A stretch of DNA of 64,000 nucleotides from Nelumbo lutea. Taxonomy: Eukaryota > Streptophyta > Magnoliopsida > Proteales > Nelumbonaceae. Location of the stretch: the NCBI GenBank assembly GCA_022828595.1, contig JAKGHH010000003.1, positions 55,603,759-55,667,758 on the forward strand, given 5' to 3'. Shown here one piece after another: positions 35,770-45,883 of this stretch (within the stretch, counting starts at the first letter, position 1; each line of letters begins with the position of its first letter). The notes beneath the pieces are model-generated. The model searched no databases. It had not been told where the DNA came from and was given only the letters and a program-made list of their open reading frames with translations. The position numbers were made by a program, and so were the translations under genes.

Positions 35770-36859
35770 AGGTGGCATTAGACCTTTTTGTATAGCTCTT
35801 TTTGAGGGATCCTCTCCCTCCTTTTAATACATACATACATATTTTTGAAGAGGGGGAGAAGTGGAGAGAGCCGAAAATTTGGTGTTGTTCCACAGAAAAA
35901 GGATTTTGCATTCTCTAGATGCTTCATTCAGCTGAGGTGCAGGAGTACTAACAGAATCATAGCTGGTAATTGGACCATGGTTTCTGCACCACCATATCCA
36001 TGAAGTTAGATCTGTGGTTTCTGCAGTGAGCATCTTGTTCAAATGGATTCCATGGATTGGTGGATGCATAATGTACTAGGAAGAGCAGGTGGTACGGGCA
36101 TATGGTGGTTCCATCAGTGAATAACTGTGTTCTTTGAAGTATAAAAAAATTCTTTTTTGAACTTAATTTTGGGTGTAACTGTATGTAAGGTATTTATGAA
36201 AATAATACCCAAAACTATGACCGTGACTCTGGATTGTGGGGCAGAAGTGGAAAAGAGCATGAATTCCACAATTTGGTGGAGAAAGGAATATCTACCTCCT
36301 AGTCAATCTATCATCCACTGAATAATGGAACTTGTGGCATAAAATCTATTGCTTTCTATATTCCTTGAGGCCCATTTTTTAGAGCTGAGCACAAAGCAGA
36401 TAGATATGGGGCATTGTTCTGCTGCCCCTCTTTGTCATTTCATCAATAATCCAAACACAACCCAAATGTTCTCTAAGTAAGCTGGTCAATGTGTTCCAGA
36501 CAAATGCAAGACAAAATTGTGTGGTGGATGGTCATGTATATAGGTGTGCATTATGTATTGGTATATATTTATGATAAATAAATCATCCCTTCTAAAAGAT
36601 CAAAACACCTTATCACAGGTAGTGATGCTTAAAAGGACATTTTTACTTACACACACAGAGCTGCAGGGGGCACATTTAACACATCCATCAATGAGTGGTG
36701 GATATGAAGCGTTGGAATGTGAGAATTGCACATTGGCTCAAAACTATGGAAGAGTTACAGAACTTCTTGTCTCCTCCATTGATAACATAATTAAGGATGG
36801 AATATGGTGGCCCTGTCTTCCTTCTCAAGAGTTATTTCTCTTTCCTCTTGGTCTCCCTT

Positions 36860-37040
36860 CTTCTAACGTTCATAAAGCTAAACTTTGATGGGAGCAGCTT
36901 AGATAACTTGGGTCTCTCTATTTTTAATGAAATCATTTCAGTGTTGCTGATCAAAAAAAGGAAAAAAAGGAAAAACTTAGATAGCTTGGGAAGATCGGGA
37001 ATTGGAGTTGTTTCAGAAATCATGGAGGAGCTTTTTTGAT
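36860..37040 (+). pseudogene. LINE RNase H fragment containing a tiny nested LINE insertion
   Basis: Reads KAKLNFDGSSLDNLG, then an interruption of about 63 bp, then GRSGIGVV, which together match the RNase H start of plant LINEs. The interruption has the form of a LINE 3' end (TTTTAATGAAAT...GTTGCTGATCAAAAAAAGG, compare TTATTGATCAAAA at 48775) and is bracketed by CTTAGATAACTTGGG (36898-36912) and CTTAGATAGCTTGGG (36976-36990), a 15-bp duplication with one mismatch. Confidence 0.65.
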
Positions 37041-37157
37041 AATATACTTTGGCCCTACTGGCATGGGACAGCAGTTCGGGCTAAATTGCATTCCTTACTC
37101 TAAGGGCTGACTCTGAGACTGGTTCTTTCCATGGGTTATAGCATAGTTGTCAAGGGG

Positions 37158-37174
37158 AAGCCTGGGTCACCTAT
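37158..37174. repeat. Left target-site duplication of the L1-type LINE
   Basis: AAGCCTGGGTCACCTAT, repeated exactly at 48797-48813 directly after the LINE poly(A) tract. Confidence 0.9.
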
Positions 37175-37205
37175 TCTCAGGAATGCGGTAGGTAGGCCGT
37201 TGGAG

Positions 37206-40021
37206 ATGGGAGAGTTTGTGGAGGTAGGCCGTTGGAGAAAAGCCTTGAAGATTGAAACTAAGGAGCTGCTATTTGAGGAGCTGAGATTAAATGGTCAGCT
37301 GAGCTTGAAGATCAGGGAAGCAAAGAGAGGGATGGTGCTGTTAGAAGGGCTGAGGGTGATAGAAGGGTTCAAGGAGTTTGTAGAAGGTGCAAGTAACAAA
37401 GGCAAACAAAATTGTTGGAAAGAGTTTCTCTCAGAAACTGGAAGAAGGTTTGTTGTAGAATGTAAGAGAAACCTTAAAGGTTATTTTATCTCTTTGACAG
37501 AACTTTTTGGCAAGGGAAGAAAGCAGATGGTCTGCCTACCAGAAGGAAGGAAGAGTCAGGGCTGGAAGGCAGTTCATGGGGTCTTATGTGAACTGCTGCA
37601 ACGCTTGGGTGCTAAAAGAGAATAACAGTAAAAAGGAAGATAAACACTTCTACTAGTCTGGTGAGAAATAATAAGCAAGAGACTCTATTAGTGACAGCTG
37701 GGGCAGGCAAATACAGAATGGGAATTAACATACAGAGAGGAGATTGGGAAAGTAAGCTGATAATTAAAGCTTCAGCTCATATACTAGACTGGAGGAAAGT
37801 TGCAGATCTGTTAACAGCAAGTTTAAAGCTGAAGAGTACGTTTATTTTAACACCATTTGAGAAGGATAAGGCTGTGCTGGATCTGCTTGAGAATAGAGTA
37901 GAAGTTGAGGCATTAAATATCCAAGCTGATCTTGGAAACATCACAGTATCAAGATTGTGTCCGGGATCAAACTCCAAAGATTTCTTTGTTGAAGATGGAG
38001 TGCTGGTGCATCTCTTAGGCCTTCCCTTTAACTTGTGGAAGCAGGAAGTTGCTGAAGCCATTACTTTGATGTGTGGAGGATCTTTAGGAGGTGCCTTTTG
38101 GGGAAACCTTTGTTCAGCCTCCATTTTATTGAATGGTGTAAAACCTGAGGAGATTCCTCAAAAGATTGAGGTGCTAGTTGAAGGGCTTTGCTATTCAGTG
38201 TGGTTTGCCTCATCCTTTGAATCGGTGCTCTGGAAGGAGGCTCGTAGGGAGGGAGATGAGAAGGTTGAAGAAGTACTGCATGGCAAGAAGGGATTGGTTG
38301 ATTCGAACAAGAGAAGAACTTTCACAAAAATGGAAAAACAAAGGCTGGAGAAACAAAAGGGTAGCATTCAGGGGGTGGGTTTTATGCGTGTGGGAGCAGT
38401 GAACAGTCTGGAGGGTGGTAGGTATTTTGCACAGGTTGTAACCGGCACCAACCTGACCTGTTTGAACAAGGAAAAGGAGCCGGTCCAAGGAAGAACTAGA
38501 TCGAGACCGGATAAAACCAAACCGAGCCTGGGGTCGGATGCGTGTGACCCTTTTAAAAGTCACGTGAGGTCGTGGTGGCTTAAGAATGGGCCAAAGCCAA
38601 AGCCCATTTGAAACGTTTTGGGTGCGATTAAAGGCCCATTTGGGTCGGCGGGCCCGATCCAGTGTTTTAAGAAGGCACGTGAGCCTTTAATAACTCACGT
38701 GATTGGGAACACGACTAAGATAGACGATGCTAATGGTCTATCATCATCCCTAGTCGCGAGACAAGGTGGAACACGCGCAGCGCCAGAAAACAGAGAAGAA
38801 GCTCGACCTGTAGTGGGTTTCCCGACGAAGGCTGAAGGAGTTTAACCCCCTGCGACGCTCCTCAGAGAAGCCGAAGCCAAGTTACATTAGGGGAAGATCT
38901 AAAGAGAAGGAAGAGAAGGATGAAGGCTGGGCGCAGTGCAGTGAAGGTGAGGAAGATTCAGAGGACTGTTCAGTTGATGGTACTAGTGTGGGCAGTGCAA
39001 ACGACGAAGGCAGTTGCGCTGGAGGTGACATGGATGGGTGGAATATTGCAAGTTTATTTCAGGGTTGACGATGGTAAGCGGTTCAACTCATTCCCAAGAC
39101 CACAGAGTGTGCAAGGAATATCAGAAGGGGCAAACCGGGTGAACCGGAAGCAGAGCAGGAACACACCATGAAGGGGTGAACCAGGGGTAGAGTGGAAAGA
39201 TCACCAGGGTGACCAAAGGACAGAAGTACTTCCCGACCAACTCAGGGAGATAAATATTAACAACCTCTGGAACAAGAGAGGGAGGTAGGGAAAAGTCCTT
39301 TTTCAGCTTGTCCATCAGTCCCAGGTAACCAAGTGATTTCGGTTTGTGCTACTAATGTGTCTCCAGTGTCTTTGGTTCCAGATTTCGTTCTTGTTCCATG
39401 TCCTGTAGCCCATGAATACCGAACCAGTAGACGGGCTCTCCGAGGAGGGAGAGACCGGAAGGAAGGAAGGAAGGAGGGAAGGTGCCAGAAGGAAGGTTTA
39501 GGAGTGAAAAAGTATGGGAAATTATTGAAAGAGTGCTTAAGGAAGTGGAAGGAGAGCTGATCTGGAGAAGGGAAGGGGAGGTAGGAAGAGGGGAGGGGTT
39601 AGTGGAGAGGAGGGAAAGGAATGAGGGTAGAGATGGAGAGGACTACGGGGAGAGAGCAGGGTTGGAGGGAGGTAATAGGAAAGGGAGGGTGGTTGGAGAA
39701 CAAAGTATAGAGGTGGGACCAGAGGAGAGGAAGAAAGGGCAGGTGGATAGAGATGGAGGGGATTTTGTAGGAAGGGTAGGGCTGGTGGACCCGGTGAGAG
39801 AAGACATGATAGTAGAAGTTGTAGGGATGCTAGGTTGCAGGTTGAAAGATTTGAATGTGCTGAAAGAAAACTTACAGAAGAGGAAGGAGAAGATCAGAAT
39901 AAAGAAGAGGAGATTGAGTGAAGTAGAGAGATTGAAGAGGGATATAGAAGGAGACAAGAGGCTCGGGGTAAAGGGAGACAGAAGGAAAGGGGAAAGTAGT
40001 GGTAGGTGGCAAGGGGTTTAA
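37206..40021 (+). pseudogene. LINE ORF1-like region (RNA-binding protein)
   Basis: Open pieces in different frames: 37206-37625 (start MGEFVEVGRW), 37661-38611 and 39482-40021. The second piece has the pattern of plant LINE ORF1 proteins (DUF4283-like): VLVHLLGLPFNLWKQEVAEA followed by CGGSLGG and ...IEVLVEGLCYSVWF. The last piece is extremely Glu/Arg/Lys/Gly-rich and probably forms the charged C-terminal part of ORF1. No intact CCHC knuckle was found. Frameshifts separate the pieces, so no functional protein is predicted. In the family, ORF1 binds the element's RNA in the transposition particle. Confidence 0.6.
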
Positions 40022-40032
40022 AAAGAAGCGGA

Positions 40033-41017
40033 ATGAAGATTCTTAGTTGGAATGTGAGGGGAATTGGGAGTGCAAGGAAGAGGGCGACAATAAAAGAGGT
40101 AATAAGACAGTGTGACCCAGACATTGTGCTGCTACAAGAGTCTAAGAGAACTAGTTGGGTGGCTGCTCCCTCGTGGGGTGCTTCCGAGGGGATTGTAACA
40201 ATGTGGAAGAAGGATATGGTGGATGGTCTGGAGGAGCTAATCGCTTTGGATTGGGAAGAACATTGGGGAACCTTGGCTTCTGGAGCTCTCCCAAGGGTGA
40301 CCTCAGATCACTGGCCCATAGTATTATGTAAGGAGGAAAGAAGGTGTGGAGGTCCTACCCCCTTTAGATTTGAAAATGTGGTTACTTCATCCAGGGTTTA
40401 CTAACAAAGTGAGGGAGTGGTGGCATGATTGTAACCCACTGGTGGAATGGGAGGGGATGAGATTTCATAAGAAACTACAATTCTTGAAAGCAAGAATCAA
40501 GGAGTGGAACTTGATGGAGTTTGGGAAGATAGAAGAAAGAAAGGGAGATCTGATGGATAAGATTGAAAGCCTTGACTCTAAAGAAGAAAGGGGAGAATTT
40601 GGAGATGAAGACAGTGATCTCAGGAGAGATTTGAGAAGACAGCTAGAGGATTGTCTGCACAAGGAGGAAATTAGTTGGAGGCAAAAATCTCGGTGTAAGT
40701 GCCTGCAAGAGGGAGATAGAAACACTAGGTATTTCCATTCTCTTGCAGATGGCAAGAGAAGGAAGAACTTTATCTCCAAATTGGTAGTAGATGGAGTCAA
40801 GTTAGTACAACAAGAGGAGATTACCAGGGCCTATGTGGAGCACTTCAAATCTATTCTAAGAAGGCCTGTGAGTAGAAGGGTGTGGGTAGAAGGTTTGGAC
40901 TGGCCAGATGTAGGGGTGGAGAACAGGAGAAGGTTGGAAAGAAGCTTTACTCTAGAAGAGATCAAGGATGCTGTGTTTTCTATGGATAGAATAAAAGCTT
41001 TAGAGCCGGATGGTTCA
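40033..41017 (+). pseudogene. LINE ORF2, 5' part (endonuclease start and RT N-terminal region)
   Basis: Starts with the classical APE-endonuclease opening MKILSWNVRGIGSARKR and DIVLLQESKR. The SDHWPI motif that normally closes the domain follows after only about 94 codons in all, not over 200, so roughly 350 bp of the endonuclease is missing. A frameshift near 40372-40382 passes to a frame containing PGFTNKVREWW, the coiled linker and the HF-domain-like CLQEGDRNTRYFHSLAD, then the start of RT (FSMDRIKALEPDG). The copia element interrupts RT directly after PDG. Confidence 0.85.
41013..41017. repeat. Target-site duplication of the copia element (left)
   Basis: GTTCA, repeated at 45879-45883. 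It lies in the LINE RT coding sequence. Confidence 0.85.
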
Positions 41018-41255
41018 TGTTAGAAAACGTGGGGTTACTAGTGCAGATCTATATGTAGTTGTGTAAAAATAGAATTGTATATATTCCTAGGATTGTGGAA
41101 GGATTGATTTAGAAAGTTTTTCTTTCTATTCTTGTACTTTCTATTTTCTTTTCTTTCTATTTTTTTCTTCTTTCTATTTATTGCATCAACTTACTGTATA
41201 AATATGTTGATTGGCAATAGAATGAAATACACTAGTATTCTACCATTCCAAAACA
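41018..41255 (+). repeat. 5' LTR of the copia element
   Basis: Starts TGTTAGAAAACG, ends CCAAAACA; GTATAAATATG is a TATA-like motif near 41198. Confidence 0.92.
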
Positions 41256-41446
41256 TGGTATTAGAGCTCTAGGTTTGTCAACCTTGAGATTTTTTTCGGC
41301 CTTCATTGCCAGTTTTTCGTGTTTTTCTCTTCTGGCCTTTAGTGTTGATCTGTAACCAGAAGTGTTCCTTTATTCTCCTTTATTCCGGCCAGTTCTTCCC
41401 TCCTTTATTCTCCTTTCCTGCTGGCATTATTTTTCCTCCATTAACA

Positions 41447-44400
41447 ATGTCCAACATGACTGCAACAAGTGCTCCCGTCCAAACCGATGAAGGAGCAACA
41501 AATTCTCATCCTCACACTGGTGATTTGCAAAATATTCAGACAACATATAGACTGAATGGCCAGAACTACTTGAAGTGGTCACAACTAGTGCGTACCTATT
41601 TGAAGGGAAAAGGAAAAATTAGTCACCTTCTTGGAACAGGGCCAAAGTTGGGCGAGCCAAATTTTGATGCTTGGGACGAAGAGGACTCCATGATTATGTC
41701 ATGGTTGTTGAGTTCAATGACACCCGAGATCAATGATAATTGTATGTTTCTTCCCTCTGCAAAGGCTATTTGGGATGCTGTCCGACAAACCTATTCCAAA
41801 GCCCATGACGCTGCTCGTGTCTATGAGGACAAAGTGAAGACAGTGGCGGCCAAACAAGGGAGCAGAAGTGTTACAGAGTATGCAAATCTGTTGCAAAATT
41901 TATGGCATGAGCTTGATCATTATCAGGTTCTTGAGACAAAGTGCCCTGATGATGCTGTGATCTTGAAGAATTTTATTGAAAGAGATAGGGTGTATGATTT
42001 TTTGGTCCGACTGAATGCTTTATTTGATCAGGTCCGAATACAAATTCTTGGCAAAGAAGAAGTGCCTCCATTGAATGAAGTCATAGCCCTTGCCAGAGCT
42101 GAGGAAAGTCGCCATGGAATCATGCTTGAGCCTAAAGATCCCGAAGGCTCAGCCATATAGCAAGGGGAGGAAGATACAGTGGTTCAAAGGGTGAGAACAA
42201 TCACAACTTGGCTCGTGACACAACTACCCATGACTCTAACGATAACCTTTGGTGCACCTATTGCAAGAAGCCCAGACACACAAAAGATTGGTGCTGGAAA
42301 CTTCATGGGAAACCTCCCACATCCAGCAAGGAATGGGGAAATCGAGGAGTTTCAAAAGGAGTTCAACAGGCCCATAATGTCTCCACAACCCCGCAGCAAG
42401 AACACTCAAATCAGGGACCATTTAATGATGAAGAAATTGAAAGGCTAAGGAGCTTCCTGGAATCCTTGAAACCAGGAAGTGGTTCTACCTCTCTTGCTCT
42501 CTCAGGTGAGTCTTTATCTCTAGGATTACATGCCTTGGCTAGTGTTTTTCCATGGATTCTTGATTCTGGAGCTACTGACCACATGACACCCTCTTCACTA
42601 CATTTTCTCACCTATACACCTTATCCTAGTAATAGAAAAATTTTTGTTGCTGATGGTTCTTTCACCATAGTGGCAGGGATTGGGAATATTCAAATTACTC
42701 CATCCCTATTGCTTAAAAATGTGCTTCATGTTCCTAAGTTATCCACTAGCCTTATCTCTATACATAAACTCACCCAGGATGTGAACTGCAATGTTGTGTT
42801 CTTTCTCTCTTACTGTGTATTTCAGGACTAGGTTTCGGGGAAGAAGATTGTACTTGCTAAGGAAAGGGATGGACTCTACTACCTTGAAGCAACCAGCAAA
42901 CCATCTCACACTGTTATGCATGTCACACACGAGTCATTCTTATCTACCTCCAATAAAGATTTAATTTGGCGTCATGACTTCCGTTTCGGTCATCCTTCAT
43001 TTCCTGTTTAAAAACAATGCTTCCTTCCTTGTTTAAAGGAATTGATGTTGAAACCTTTCATTGTGATGTTTGTGAACTTGCTAAGCACAAAAGGATTTCT
43101 TTCCCAATCAGCAATAAAAGATCTTCAACTCCTTTTTATTTGATTCATTCGGATATATGGGGCCCTTCTCAAATCCCAACATTACTGGTTCTAGATGGTT
43201 TGTCACCTTTATTGAGGATTGCACTAGGGTCACATGGATCTTTCTTCTCAAGTCTAAATCTGATGTGGGTACCATTCTTCCCAACTTTCATAACATGGTC
43301 CAAACTCAGTTTGGTGTGAGAATTAAAAGGTTTCGATCTGATAATGCTACAGATTATTTTAATCAGAATTTGTCCCCATTTTTTCAGAAAGAAGGCATTG
43401 TGCATGAATCCTCCTGTGTTAACACTCCCTAATAGAATGGGATTGCTGAGAGGAAAAATGGCCATCTTTTGCAAACCACCCGAGCCTTTCTCTTTCAAAA
43501 CTGGGTGCCAAAACAATATTGGGGGGAAACTGTCCTTACTGCTACATACACCATAAATAGACTACCATCTAAAGTTCTTGACAACCGAAGTCCAATACAA
43601 ATCCTTTCTCAATTCTACCCTAATATTCGAACCTCAAATAATCTCACACCAAGAATTTTTGGCTGCATTGCCTTTGTTCATGTCCATAATAAGGGAAAAT
43701 TGGATCCACGTGCAATCAGGTGTGTCTTCTTGGGATATTCCCCAACTCAGAAAGGTTATAAATGTTATTATCCAGCCACCAGAAAATTCTACACCTCCAT
43801 CGATGTCACATTTGAGGAGGGACAATCCTTTTTCACTCAACCTTATCTTCAGGGGGAGCCCTCATTAGTGGAAGATAAGGCCTCGGATCTACTCTCCTTA
43901 GATGTATTACCCTCCTCACAGTCATCCAACCGTCAAGAATCACATCCCTCTCAGTCACAATCCTTTGAGCCCCACATTCCCGAGTCTCAATAAGAGTCAA
44001 ACAACCCGACCATTGAACCAAATTCAGACACTGTTAACCCCACCAATGATGTGCATGATGATGTGAGATATATGCAGGTTTACTCTAGGAGAAGATTCTC
44101 TAAATCCCATAAAAGTTTTCTAGCCAGCCTTAACACCATTCCAATTCCTAATACTCTAGCCGAGGCACTTTCTAATAAGGAGTGGAGAAAAGCCATGAGA
44201 GTGGAAATGGAGGCACTAGAAAAGAACAAAACATGGGAAGTTGTGGATATACCAAGAAACAAGAAGACTGCAAGTTGTAAATGGGTGATCACAATTAAGT
44301 ACAAATCTAATGGGTCGTTAGAAAGGTACAAAGCACAACTAGTAGTCAAGGGATATACACAGACTTCTGGGATAGATTATCAGGAAACTTTTGCCCCAGT

Positions 44401-45601
44401 AGCTAAAATGAATACAATAAGGGTGTTGCTGTCTTTGGATGCTAACTATAATTGGGATTTGCAACAGTTTGATGTAAATAATGCATTTTTCCATGGTGAT
44501 CTAGAAGAGGAGATATACATAGACATTCCATCGGGTTTTGGAGAAGGCATTAAGGGGAACAAAGTTTGTAGGTTGAAGAAAGCACTATATGGCCTCAAAC
44601 AATCTTCGAGAGCATGGTTTGAAAGGTTTACAAAGGTGATTCTTAGTACAGGTTACAAGCAAAGTCAAGGTGACCACACATTGTTTATCAAACACATAGC
44701 CTCAGGGGGAGTTACTGCACTATTAGTCTATGTGGACGATATAATCGTTACTGGGAATGATAAAAAGGAGAAGGAAGCATTGAAAAATCCAGAGAATTTG
44801 GGATAAAAGACTTGTGGAGACTAAAGTATTTTCTCGGAATTGAAGTTGTACATTCTAAACAAGGCATTTTTAGATCCCAATCATAAACTTGGAGAAGCCA
44901 ACGAGAATTCAAGTGTAGACAAGGAGATGTTCCAAAGATTGGTTGGAAAACTCATTTATCTTGCACATACACGATCAGATATTGCATACGCTATAAGTGT
45001 AATAAGTCAGTTTATGCATAATCCTAAAGAAGTTCATCCGCAGGCTGCTCATCGAATTCTGCACTATTTGAAAGCCAATCCAGGAAAAAGAATTTTATTT
45101 AGAAGAAATGGGGGACTGGCTCTTGAAGCATATACAGATGCCGATTATGCAGGATCTCCAGTAGATAGACGGTTCACTTCCGGTTACTGTACCTTCTTGG
45201 GAGGAAACTTAGTCACTTGGAGGAGTAAGAAGCAAAATGTAGTGGCTCGGTCAAGTGTAGAGGCAGAATTCAGGGCTATGGCACAAGGAGTGTGTGAATT
45301 ACTCTGGTTGAAGATAATTTTAGAAGACCTGAAGATTCCACGAGAAGAGCCTATGAAACTATATTGTGATAACAAGTCAACCATCAATATTGCTCACAAT
45401 CCTGTTCAACATGATAGGACGAAGCACATCGAAATTGACCAACACTTTATAAAAGAGAAACTGGACAGCAAGTTGATTTGCACTCCCTATGTGTCTACAA
45501 AAGGACAACTAGCCGATGTACTTACTAAAGGACTCAATAGTACAGACTTTCGAAGAATTATAACTAAGCTAGGAATGGAGGATCTCTATTCACCAGCTTG
45601 A
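41447..45601 (+). pseudogene. Copia gag-pol polyprotein, broken
   Basis: Start chosen at MSNMTATS (41447). Gag (LNGQNYLKWSQLVRTYLKGK) ends in a premature TAG at 42158. The next frame carries the CCHC knuckle CTYCKKPRHTKDWC and protease motif WILDSGATDHM. Integrase pieces follow (FHCDVCELAKHK, HSDIWGPS, FRSDNATDYF, and an NTP-stop-stop-NGIAERKNGHL block). RT is intact for about 250 codons (44051-44806), including NAFFHGDLEE and LLVYVDDIIV. After RT a deletion of about 35 codons joins the SKQGIF region to DPNHKLGEA. RNase H follows (EAYTDADYAGS, KLYCDNKST) to the TGA at 45599. At least four stops and several shifts make it inactive. Confidence 0.88.
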
Positions 45602-45608
45602 GGGGGAG

Positions 45609-45878
45609 TGTTGGAAAACGTGGGGTTACTAGTGCAGATCTATATTTGATAGTTGTGTAAAAATAGACTTGTATATATTCCTAGGATTGTGGAAGGATTG
45701 ATTTAGAAAGTTTTTCTTTCTATTTCTCTCTTTCTATTCTTATTCTTTCTATTTTTCTACTTTCTATTTTCTTTTCTTTCTATTTTTTTCTTCTTTCTAT
45801 TTATTGTAGCAACTTACTGTATAAATATGCCGATTGGCAATAGAATGAAATACATCAGTATTCTACCATTCCAAAATA
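45609..45878 (+). repeat. 3' LTR of the copia element
   Basis: Starts TGTTGGAAAACG, ends CCAAAATA (the terminal CA has become TA). The pyrimidine tract is about 30 bp longer than in the 5' LTR. Confidence 0.92.
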
Positions 45879-45883
45879 GTTCA

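Larger units (their letters stand above)
41018..45878 (+). mobile_element. Ty1/copia LTR retrotransposon, nested in the LINE
   Basis: 4.86 kb, with LTRs of 238 bp (41018-41255) and 270 bp (45609-45878), a tRNA-Met-type primer-binding site TGGTATTAGAGCTCT directly after the 5' LTR, and a polypurine tract GAGGGGGAG directly before the 3' LTR. A 5-bp duplication GTTCA flanks it. The order protease, integrase, RT, RNase H is that of copia elements. The length difference between LTRs comes mostly from a CTTTCTATT-type pyrimidine tract. About ten substitutions are visible elsewhere, so it is older than the gag-protease element. Confidence 0.93.

Noticed and set aside
39643..40124. Ser/Leu/Pro-rich minus-strand frames of 104 and 76 codons
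   Set aside because: Complement of the Glu/Arg/Gly-rich LINE ORF1 tail; purine-strand bias explains them.
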